A program made the translations under genes and the position numbers. The notes below the pieces were generated by a model. The model was given only the letters and a program-made list of their open reading frames with translations, did no database searches and was not told where the DNA came from. A stretch of DNA of 64,000 nt from Aquilaria yunnanensis (lineage: Eukaryota; Streptophyta; Magnoliopsida; Malvales; Thymelaeaceae): contig CM077599.1 of NCBI GenBank assembly GCA_039654915.1, positions 76,414,001 through 76,478,000 of the forward strand. The letters are read 5' to 3'. Within the stretch, counting starts at the first letter, position 1. The number at the start of each line of letters is the position of its first letter. Below, piece by piece: positions 22,370 to 34,300 of the stretch.

Positions 22370-25300
22370 ATGATGAGTAATTCGATTGGTCATAATTTGA
22401 TTCACCAGCGTTTGCTTCGTCCAAATGTTTTAGAGCATCAAAGCAAACTAAATTCTTCTGGCGCTGCTGGAGCTCCTGTTTCTCTTTCCGTTTCTGCTCA
22501 TTATAAATCATCCCTTCGTAAAAGAAGGCACCCAATATCTACGAAATTTTACGGAAACGGTTTGAATAAGTGGAAGCCAAAACCAAACATGTCGCGGAGG
22601 TTGGCTAGATTTATAGCTCGTGCTGTGTTAACCACTGACCAGGCTTCGGAGGTAATCCTTCTTCACTTGCCATGTGTTAATGTCTCTCTAGTTTTTCACA
22701 TGTTACTTGTTCAGTGAGATAGGATGTTTCAATTTTTTTATTTGGAACATATGAGGGAGGCCAGAGGGAGAGTGAGGGACTGAATATTGGAATTATCAGT
22801 AACAATCACAGGGGCCTCAACCTTTAGGTTAAGGCTTGGTTGTTTGCTTCAAATTTTTGATGTATATGCAATGTGGTAAACTTTGGGATGATTTTCTGAC
22901 TCCCATTTTCATTTCAATTACTTAGTGTTAGTGAAGAAAGAAACTCGAAATAGAAGAATGAAAAAGGAGTAGCAAGCATTACCTGTCACTAACAACTGCT
23001 GAATATATTTTAATTTATCAAGCTGGATGTTGAACTAGGATGGAAAGGGTTATCCAACTGGCCATGTTGCCTGTCCCCAACAAATTTTTGAATGTGAATT
23101 GGTAGGGTGATTTGGGCCATTTTGCATAGAAAAAATATTAGTAACCTATGTCAAAGTTGTTCTAGTGTTATGATTGTCTTAGGTGAGCCCTTTTAGATGG
23201 CTGATGCCACTAAACCTTTCACTCCTGCTTTCTCTCAGTTTCTTTGTTATTTCCTCTGTTCTTTTTCATTTTGAAACAAACTTGTCCAGAATAACCGCTG
23301 TCTTTGAAGAAGAGGATTATTAATATGCATCTCTAAAATGATATTTGGTAAATTATATTATACTTCTATTTTTGAAGAAGGTTCTTAGTCATTCCTTGTC
23401 AAACAGTTCACCAAATAGCAACAAGTTTATTTCAAATACCTTTCTACCAATATTGGAATAGTTAATAAATATTTCCTATAAATCAATGCAAGACAATTAG
23501 TTAATAGCTTCCTTTAGCATTTAACTATTATTATTCTCAGTGCAAGACAATTAGTTAATAGGTTCCTTTAGTATTTAATTGTAATTATTCTTTGTTGGAT
23601 GATGCTTAGCGAATATCAACTATATGTTCTTGCTTAATGTGAATGTGCAGACATGATCTTCATTTATTGCTTTTGTTTTGAAAATATATATGTTTTTTTT
23701 TTTTTTTGCCGCAGGTGGGAGAGAAATATAATCTTGATGGAAGTATAGAGTTGCAGGTGTGATACCATATTGTTTGATTGTTTTACCTAAACTACAGTAG
23801 CAGGATAAGATAACCCTACAGTGATCAGTTGATTGTTTTACCTAAACTGCCCACTGCCCACTGCCCACTGCTGTTTGGAAAGAATATTCATCCATTTAAA
23901 CTTGGCAGGTAGATGCGTCTATAGTTTCAGCGTCAATGATACATGTCACTTTTCAAATCAGTTCTACCAGTGACTCATTACTTCTGCACTGGGGAGGTAC
24001 AAGTGACAGGCGTGAGTAAGTTTTCTTCTTAATGTGGTTGCTTGTGTGTTATTGAAGTTTGGTTCTCATTTTAAGTGTTTCTATCAAGTTTCCACCAGGA
24101 GAGACACTTACACTAACCTTCTTGACAGGAAGTGGATACTTCCTTCTCGTTGTCCAGATGGGACAAGGAACCACAAGAATAGAGCCCTTAGAACACCGTT
24201 TTTAAAGGTTCATACAATGAACTCAAAAAGCAACTGAAGCATCTATTCATCTTTCTGAGAAAAGAATAGTTACATTCTCTATATATTGTTTCCTCTGCAG
24301 TCGGGTTCTAGTTCTTCTCTCAAGTTAGAGATTGAAGATCTTGCAATTAAGGCTATTGAATTTCTCATTTTTGATGAAGCACGAAATATATGGCAAGTGA
24401 CTGCTGGTTTTTCTGTCGATCTCTTATTATTACAGTGTTATGCCATTCAAAATGAATTTTCTGTTCTTTTTTTTTTGGGCACTTTTTTTTTTTTGGGCAG
24501 GTACAAGAATAATGGTGAAAATTTTCACATAAGGTTACCCAAGAAAGACAAGGTTATACCAAATGTCTCAGTTCCAGAAGATCTTGTACAGGTTCAAGCA
24601 TATTTGAGGTGGGAACAAAAAGGAAAACAGATGTACAATCCTCAGCAGGAGAAGGCAAGTGATCAGTCTAGTCATTAGAATATGAATTTGTTTGTGATAT
24701 ACAAGTTAAATTAGGCATTGTGATGAAAGTTGGCTGTGATATGAGAAGGCTAACCTGAAGATATCAGATTTTATAAAGTTGTCAGCTAGTTTAGTTGGTA
24801 AGATCTTTGGTGTTGAACCAAGGTCTTGCGATTGAATCCCAACTTCTCTAGGGTAGAGAGGGTTAAGGGAAGGAGAGAGCTAGCTCCCATTGTGTAGCCC
24901 AGATACGCCGACCAGTCTCCTTATAGAACCGAAAGAAAAAAGGAAACAAAGAAACCTGAATACATCAGACAAGGTATGCTTTTCTTCATTTCTTTGAATC
25001 ACAGAGCTGATTTGTTTGATGCTTTCTGACATGGTTTGGACATCTGATCAACAGTAAGAAATTAGACTTTACTACAATGATTAATTCTGCATTTTCTGTT
25101 GGCTTGAATCCGTGAATCATGTCCCTTCTTGTCTGTGTGAGGCAAGATCTTGGAAACCAATGGCAGTACTTCCTCCAACTTGGCCTCTTACGCCTGTGTT
25201 TGCTCAGACCTCACTCTATCTCTCCTTAATTCTGATGTATGGGTCGTGTTCTGTATTGCTAGTTCTACGCTGATGCTGACAACTGATCCTGTTTCATTGA

Positions 25301-28300
25301 ATTGGAAGTTTATCTGATATTAGCTAATGCAGAGAGAATCACCTGCGTTGCACTGTTTATGAAGAAACAAACTAACAATTTGTTCTTATTTTATTTTTTT
25401 CCATTAACAATTTGGTTGGTGCTGTTATATAACTTCATATTGTGGCAGGGATTCTTAACTTAAAAGCAATTGGATGCTTAAACATGGTGTTAGAGCTTAG
25501 ATTTTTCATTTCCATGTTCTGAGATTAAGCCTTCAACACTATCTGATAGTAGTAGAACTTGCATTTTTGTTTGACTAACTTTGCCAACATAAGTTCTAAT
25601 TTGGGTTTTTGTAGTTCCAGTTTCCTGTCTATTCTAGGATTTTTATTTTGTTTTGAACTGGATACTTTTTGTTGTCACAGGAGGAATATGAAGCTGCTCG
25701 CTTGGAGCTTCAGGAGGAAATAGCCAGAGGTGCTTCTATAGAGGACCTCAGGGCAAAATTAACGAAGAGAAGTGATGGACACAAACATAAGGAGCCTTCT
25801 ATCCAAGAAACAAAGAGCAAATTACCAGATGATCTTGTCCAAATACAGGCTTATGTACGGTGGGAGAAAGCGGGGAAACCTTCCTACTCCCAAGAGCAAG
25901 AACTTGTAATATTCTGATCTCTACTAAGCGGATATTGATTTTTTCTATTGTAAAATATGGCCCTTGCTTCAGGTTCATTTTATTAGTTTGAAATGCTTAT
26001 ATCTACCAATTATTAACAATTTATGTCAATTAGAAAAGTGTTGGCTTATTGCATGTAGTATTATTGTTGTTGATCAAGTGTTCTCTTGCTTTCTTTTGCT
26101 ACTTATCAGAGGGAATTTGAGGAAGCGAGAAAAGAACTGGAATCTGAGCTAGAGAAGGGTATATCCCTTCATGAACTGCAGAACAAAATTAAGAAAGGCG
26201 AGATAAAGACTGAAGTGATGAAGCAGTTGAAGCACAAAAAGTATTTTACTGTTGAAAGAATTCAACGCAAGAAACGAGATTGGATGCAGCTTCTCAACAA
26301 ATATGAAGCTCAGCAGGTCCAGGACAAAGTAACTGTAAAACCAAAGTCATTGACAGCTGTTGAGCTTTTTGCCAAGGCCAAAGATCAGGATGGTGGCTCT
26401 CTTTTGAGCAAGAAAACATACAAAATTGTCAATAAGGAACTTATGGTGAGCTGGAGAAGTATTTCTGATGAGAAAAACTGTTCTCCTGGTCTTGCATTCC
26501 AATATCTCTTTGTGTTATTTTTCCTCCTTGTATGTCAACTTAAAAAGTTTAATTTGAAGTTCCAACCCTAAAATTCCAGGTCATTGTAACTAAGTTTGGT
26601 GGTAAGACGAAGGTCTGCCTGGCCACAGATTTTGAAGAACCACTGACCCTTCATTGGGCCCTCTCTAAAAGGGCTGGCGAGTGGTTGGTACGATTTCTGA
26701 AACTGTTGTGACTCTAGCAATTTGGTTTCTGTAGATCAGTAGTTTCAAACTTCTGTTCACTTGACGCAACGACTTTGCAGGCGCCTCCTGAACACATGCT
26801 TCCACCAGGTTCTGTTTCTCTACATGGTGCTGCTGAAACACAAGTTTCAATAAGCTCCTCTAGGGATCTGCCAGCACAGGTTTTTGTTAAAACTTGATCC
26901 GTCTATTAGGATGAGTCTCTCATTTTGAAGCTATGGAGTTCTGGCATGATTTTGGACTTGCACTTGGTATCATGTATAAGTTTGTTCAGTTTTTCAGATT
27001 AAATATTTGTTCTGTTTTCAGGTTAAATACATTGAGATGGAGATTGAGGATGATAGTTATGTGGGAATGCCATTTGTTCTTCTCACTGGTGGGAAGTGGA
27101 TAAAAAACAATGGCTCTGACTTCTATGTGGAGTTTAGCCAACCACCTAAACCAATTCAAAAGGTTGGTCCTTCAACTTTAAACCAAGCCCTCCTATGATT
27201 ATTTGTGGTATTAACATTTTCAACACATAATTTACTCTTTAATTCACTCTGTTTCCTATAGAAGGACACAAGTGATGGAAAAGGAACTGCAGAGGCTTTG
27301 CTGGACAGGATAGCTGAGATGGAAAGTGAGGCACAAAAGTCGTTTATGCACCGGTTAGTTAACTGCTGGGACTTAATATATGAATCTGGCTTAATTAAGA
27401 GGCTATTCTACATAACTTTTGTTATCAGCTGCTTTCATTTTCTGCTTTGCGGTTATTTCCGAGGACACTTATGCTTTATGCTGAAATAATAATTTGATTT
27501 ACTAGTCACCTTTGAAGAACTTCATGGCAGCTTTCACAAGTAGATTTAGAATTCATGCTAGTGTGATGTCAGACGGGAAATGTAAGGAAACAAAAAACAG
27601 AGAAAGAAAAAGAGGTGAGAGAAAGAGATACATTATTACTGTTTATCAAGGATTACATCTGTATTTCTTTTTTGACAGTTTGAGTACACGGGATATTTAC
27701 ACAAGAAAAACATATATGCTAGATAAAAATATTTAGAGGAGGCAAGCTATTCTGTAACAAAGATAAATTGCTATAACGGAGGAATGATGTGGAAATCATA
27801 GTCACTGTGTGTAACTATCGTTTTGGTTGATTTTTTCCAATCATGCTACCTTTGATTTACTCTAATACCCACCATAGCTCTCCAATCACCCTTGATTATA
27901 ATCAATCACAAAAGTCCCTACTCCCTTCACCTGTCACTCTTTAACATAAACAATCTCTATCATGAATGTTGAGAAATAAAGTTAGCAACTTCAAATCTTC
28001 TAACTGAAATGCAAAATTAGTGGCCGATTCGTTTTAAGTTAGGTCAACTAGCTTATTTTCACTTTTACATCTTTTTTACTTGAAACCAATGTCATTTGGA
28101 AGCCAATATTATGTAGATGCAATAATCAAATTGAAAGTAAAATTTTTGTAATTTTACTAAATTTTTATGAAATTTTCTAGTTTTAGGGTAAATTTTCATG
28201 ATGCTGTTAAATTTTATGATTTTTTTTTTTAGATCCCTAAAACTAGAAAATTTCATAAAAATTTAGTAAGATTACAAAAATTTTATTTTCAATGGATTAT

Positions 28301-31300
28301 TGTACCTACATAATATAGGCTTTTAATTAAAATTAGTTCCAAGTAAAAAAAGACGTAAGAATAAAATTAAGCCATTTTGGATTCAATTGACTTAAGTTAA
28401 AATGAATTATGGTTATTTGTTTAGGTATATAAAAAAAGCCCAAAGGTTTGGTAAAAAATATAGTTTGTCCTTTGTTGTCTCGGAAACCTACATCCACCTC
28501 CCCCCCCCCAAAAAAAAAAAAAAAGAAAAATTTTAAACTCCTTTGAACTAATTGTTTTCCAGTAAATTAAACTGTCTTATGATATTTTTCTTGTACTGAA
28601 ATGTAAAACTATTTTCTTTTGTCACTGTGTCAACAGGGTATAGTATTTTGGGGGGAGGGGGGAGGGTAATGCTAGGTTTCTAGAACTGTGGGGGCAAACT
28701 ATATTTTCACCCAAACTTAGGGTTTTCTTCCTTTTTTTTTTTTTCTTTTTGGTGTGAATCTCTGTTTTTTTTTCCTAAAATACTGTGCCCATGGATTTAA
28801 CTCTGATTTTTCACCTCCTGATATTACAATCACTGGGATCATGCTCATTATCATATTTTGGCTGTTGTTCTTATTGTTTTGGTCTATACTATTTCCATGA
28901 AGGTAATACTAACGATTCCAATGCAAATAAAGTGACTTGAGCTAGTTATACAGGGCAATCAAGTGTCACCTGATGGATTTCTGTTTTTCATTTCATTTGA
29001 TAAAACTAGAAAACATGATTTAGCTAATTGTTTCTTGAATTGTTAGTCAAAGTTTTTTGGCAAAGTTGTTAGTGCCTGTCCGTGAATTGCTTAACTCATG
29101 AGTTTTTAACAGTCTTGTTTGGATTAAGATTCTATTCAGTAGAGTTGAAATGCCTGCAATTATGCGGTCTCTGATCCTAGCTATTATTGTAACTTCTGTC
29201 TGCCCTGTTTCATTTAACATTTTCGCAGAACATTCTGAGCAGATTGGTCAAGTAAAATAGTTCAGAAGAATACTTTTAAGAATCTGAAGGGACCTTCCCG
29301 TTTTAAGTGGCATTGGATCAAGTAAAGAAGCGATCAAATTGTTCCCCTTCTGGAGTTTTTAGGAGTTATTAAATGCTAGCCTCTCCTTCTGTGAAATACA
29401 CTTCTTATCTGGTTACATGCAAAGTTTGCAAGCATGTTGGTTCAGAGCGAAAATTCTTTCCCTTTGTGTCATCAAGCTTTTTCTATACTCAGATTCTCTA
29501 TCTTGTAAATTCCTATTTTGACCTTTGACATGGAGTGTGAAACTTTATTAAGCCTGATTAACCGTTTTGACTTACAAAGCTGAACTGTTAATGGGTGCTG
29601 ATTCTAACCTTTGTGCTATATTCATAGCTAGTTTTTTCGTGTTTTGTGATGTGTTCAATTGTTCATTTCTCTTAAAGTGTTAAGCCCTAACCCTTGACAA
29701 AGCCCTAACCCTTGGTTGTCAGGTTCAATATTGCATCAGACTTATTAAATGAAGCGAAAAGTAATGGTAGGTTGGGTCTTGCTGGGATTCTAGTGTGGAT
29801 GAGGTTCATGGCGACACGGCAGCTTGTATGGAACAAAAACTACAATGTGAAACCACGGTATAGTTGAGATAAATTTTGTTTGAGTAACAACAACGAATAG
29901 TTAAATTCTCTGCATGTCCTTTCAAAAAATGAAAGTCATTTCATTCTTCCTGTTGAAATGATTGTTACAGCATAGACTCTGAAATCAATTGACAATTAGA
30001 GAAAAGGTATCACTACAATATAAAGCCCTAGAGAACTATTAACTTGACCATGTGAGATTTACACTATTTGGAGCTGCTTCATGTTCATGTCAAAATAAAC
30101 TGTTGAGTAACTTGGCTTGAATTTGGTATATGAGAACGGACTCAGTTGTATGCATGCAGTAAGAACTGTCAACTTTTGGTAAAATCTGTTCTGTTCTATT
30201 CCAATACAGTAAGCGAATTTATACAAGTTGCTTAGGGATTTACAAGGAAAAAATCCCTGTAAATCAATCTCTATAATTAAGGAATTCTACCAGCTATAGT
30301 AATCCCTGTAAATCAGGGATTATTTACACAATCCTATATTTACATAACTACCAAATAAAAAATCTTCCAATTTCATGCTTTCCAACACTCCCCCTTAAGC
30401 TGGTGAATAGAGATCTTCCATTCCCAGCTTGGCTATAATTCTATGAAAGTCTGTACTGTTGAGTCCTTTGGTAAATATATCCGCCAGCTGTCCTTTTGTA
30501 GATACATAAGGAGTGCAAATCACCTTGCTGTCCAGTTTCTCTTTAATGAAGTGTCTATCAATTTCGATGTGCTTCGTCCTGTCATGTTGAACTGGATTAT
30601 GGGCAATACTGATGGCTGATTTGTTGTCACAATATAGTCTCATAGATCCCTCTTGTGGAATCTTCAATTCTTCTAAAATTATCTTCAGCCAAAGTAGTTC
30701 ACACACTCCTTGTGCCATAGCTTTGAATTCTGCTTCTGCACTTGACCGAGCAACTACATTCTGCTTCTTACTCCTCCAAGTCACTAAGTTTCCTCCCAAG
30801 AAGGTGCAATAGCCAGAGGTGGACCGTCTGTCTACTGGGGATCCTGCATAATCTGCATCAGTATATGCTTCAAGAACCAGCCCCCCATTTCTTCTAAATA
30901 AAATTCCTTTCCCTGGATTGGCCTTTAAATAGTGAAGAATTCGATGGGCAGCTTGCAAATGAACTTCTTTAGGGTCACGCATGAACTGACTTATTATACT
31001 TACAGCATATGCGATATCTGGTCGTGTATGTGCAAGATAAATCAGTTTTCCAACAAGTCTCTGGAACATCTCCTTATTTACACTTGCATCTTCACTGGCT
31101 TCTCCAAGTTTATGATTCGGATCTATAGGAGTAGAGGCTGGTTTACAGGCCATCTTTCCTGTTTCTCTCAGAAGATCAACCACATATTTTTGTTGAGAGA
31201 TAAAAATGCCTTGTTTGGAATGTGCAACTTCAATTCCAAGGAAATACTTCAGTCTCCCCAACTCTTTTATCTCAAATTTTCTGACAAGGCAGTTCTTTAA

Positions 31301-34300
31301 TGCTTCTTTCTCTTTTTGATCATTCCCAGTAACAATTATATCATCCACATAGACTAGCAAAGCAGTAACTCCCCCTGAGGCTATGTGTTTAATAAATAAA
31401 GTGTGGTCACCTTGGCTTTGCTTGTAGCCTGAACTCAGCATCACATTTGTAAACCTACCGAACCATGCCCTTGGAGACTGCTTAAGACCATACAATGCTT
31501 TCTTCAACTTGCACACTTTGTTCCCCTTAATGCCTTCTCCAAAACCTGGTGGAATGTCCATGTATATCTCCTCTTCTAAATCACCATGGAGGAACGCATT
31601 TTTTACATCAAACTATTGCAAATCCCAACTGTAGTTGGCAGCCAAAGACAGCAGCACCCTTACTGTGTTCATTTTTGCTACTGGAGCAAAAGTCTCCTGA
31701 TAATCTACCCCATAAGTTTGTGTATATCCCTTGGCTACTAGCCTCGCTTTGTACCTTTCTACTGACCCATCAGATCTGTATTTAATTGTAAATACCCATT
31801 TACAGCCAACTGCCTTCTTATTTTTGGGCAGATCCACAAGTTCCTACGTTCTGTTTTTTTCCAGTGCCTCCATTTCCACTCTCATGGCTTCTCTCCACTC
31901 CTTATTGGAAAGTGCCTTGGCTAGTGTTTCAGGAATTGGAATGGTGTCAAGGCTGGCTAGAAAACTCCTATGAGATTGGGAGAATCTTTGGAATGTTACT
32001 GATTTGGCTAGGGGATAGAGTGGATGTTTAGTACATTCTCTGCTTCCCTTTCTCAGGGCAATAGGCAGTTCATCTTTATTAATAGAAGAAATAGGTTCTG
32101 GACGTACCTCAGTTCCAGGATTAAGAGCTGAATCTTGGACTTGCTTAAGTTCAGAATCTGGATTTTTCCTCCTTGAGTAAACCTGCATATATCTCATATT
32201 ATCATGCACATCATTGGTGGGGTTGCTTGAATTTTGTTGAGGCTCGGATGTGCAAGATTCTGAGGCATTAGAAGGTTGTGATTGCTGGTGGTTAGGCGGT
32301 GGTAAAGAGGATAATACTTCCAGAGGAAGTAGATTCGAGGCCTTATCTTCTACTAATGAAGGCTCCCTCGGAAGAGGAGGTTGAGAAAAAAAGGATAGTC
32401 CTTTTTGCTCTGATACCATGTCAACTTTTGGTAAAATCTGTTCTGTTCTATTCCAATACAGTAAGCGAATTTATATAAGTTGCTTAGGGATTTACAAGGA
32501 AAAAATCCCTGTAAATCAATCCCTATAATTAAGGAATTCTATCGGCTATAGTAATCCCTGTAAATCAGGGATTATTTACACAATCCTATATTTACATAAC
32601 TACCAAATAAAAAATCTTCCAATTTCATGCTTTCCAACAGGAACAATCTTGAACTCTTATATCATGTTAGCGTGCAACTCAACTAATTGCCAACAGTGGA
32701 CTGGCCTCACTAATTTAAAGGCCCAGAAAACCACTTTGACTGTGGGGAAATGACCATACTTTTGCTATTGCAGAGAGATAAGCAAAGCCCAGGATAGGCT
32801 TACTGACATGCTACAAGATATATTCAAGTCTTGTCCAGAGAATCGAGACCTTTTGCGGATGATTATGGGAACTGTTGGTCGTGGAGGTGAAGGTGATGTA
32901 GGGCAGAGAATTAGGGATGAAATCCTTGTTATTCAGGTAGGCATTGAACTGAATTACTCTTCTTTTAGAGTTTTATCACTCAATAATCATGTTTGTAATC
33001 ATTGTTTCCAGAGGAAAAATGACTGTAAAGGTGGAATGATGGAAGAATGGCACCAGAAATTGCATAATAACACAAGTCCAGATGATGTTGTGATTTGTCA
33101 GGTATCAGAAATTGCTAGTTTTGCTTATGTATGTTGGCAAAAAAATACTACTAGTACTTAGTTCTCATGGAAATTCTATTCTTGCAGGCACTCATTGACT
33201 ATGTCAAGAGTGACTTTGACATTGCAGTTTACTGGAAGACCTTGAATGAAAATGGAATAACAAAGGAACGCCTCTTGAGTTATGACCGTGCTATCCATTC
33301 TGAACCAAATTTCAGGAGGGATCAGAAAGATGGTCTATTGCATGATCTTGGAAACTACATGAGAACCTTGAAGGTTTATTCCCCAAAATCTCTTTGGTGC
33401 TTTTGCAATGCTTTAATTTTTTCACTGTCAATGCTTTAATTTTTGCTTTTTTTTTTCTACTGTCAACTGAATTTTTATTTTTTTCACTTTCACTTGCATC
33501 ATTTCTGGGAAGTATCAATCTAGGAAATATTCAAGTGGTCATGCATCAAGTGATATGTGTAAGAGAAAAATAATTTCTTCTCTTTCTTTTACAGTATGAA
33601 TGGCAGTCAGGGGTTTGATGGTCTAACTCTTGAGTATGGTCTAGTCAATTCTCATTGTAGTTCTGATGCAGTGTGCTGTCTGTATTATCCAATTTGTCCA
33701 TTGTGCTTCTATTGTTTTTTTTTTTTTTTTCAGCTGGAAGAAATCACCTTCTACGTTTCATCTATTTGTATTTTCATCTGTTTAGGCTGTTCATTCAGGC
33801 GCTGATCTTGAATCTGCGATTTGCAATTGCGTGGGTTACACTGCTGAGGTAAATCTTATTTTTAGTGGACCCCAAATTTTACTTGGTTAAGTTTGAGAGG
33901 CAGATTGTGACCTACATAGTGAAAGGGCTTGTTTGTTCATGTCATTTGGTTTGAGTTGGATACTTAAATATAGTATTGTATGGTATCAGTGCTTGAGAGT
34001 GCTGAGACAAATCGATACTGTTATCAGTTAAGAGTGGTGCAATGAGCTTTTATAATGGTTGGACCTCTCCACTCATTACCATTTAGTTTTTTGAGTTGGA
34101 TGCTTTAATAGTTGCAATTTGTTGAAACTTTATTTTGAAAATTTACCAACCTGGACTTTAGAGTATTTTTTCTTTTTCTTCAGGAGCAAGGTTTCATGGT
34201 TGGGGTGCAGATAAATCCTATCTCAGACCTGCCATCTGGATTTCCTGTAAAGTCCTCTTCAATTGTCATTTTGCTAACCAATGTGTTTCTGGAATAAGCT

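Larger units (their letters stand above)
30167..32639 (-). mobile_element. Ty1/copia retrotransposon with large internal deletion, in GWD1 intron 13
   Basis: Two 221-bp LTRs (30167-30387 and 32419-32639), both TGTCAACTTTTGG ... TTTCCAACA on the plus strand, differ at four positions by eye. The primer-binding site TGGTATCAGAGC (initiator tRNA-Met type; minus strand of 32407-32418) sits directly against the right LTR, which is therefore the 5' LTR. A polypurine tract AAGGGGGAG (minus strand, about 30388-30396) adjoins the left LTR. Target duplication AGAAC (30162-30166) against GGAAC (32640-32644), 4 of 5. At 2.5 kb it is half of normal copia length: gag, protease and integrase are gone. It lies antisense to GWD1 within the 2916-bp intron 29858-32773, and the splice sites around it are intact. 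Confidence 0.95.

Noticed and set aside
21869..22535. Antisense frames over the GWD1 leader and first exon
   Set aside because: Low-complexity Ser/Gln/Thr composition opposite a well-supported gene; no features of their own.
24781..24840. tRNA gene in GWD1 intron 6
   Set aside because: Only the pol III boxes are kept; there is no cloverleaf, and A-tail plus target duplications show a SINE.
30612..31973. Plus-strand open frames across the copia element
   Set aside because: They are antisense shadows of the RT and RNase H frame and match no family.
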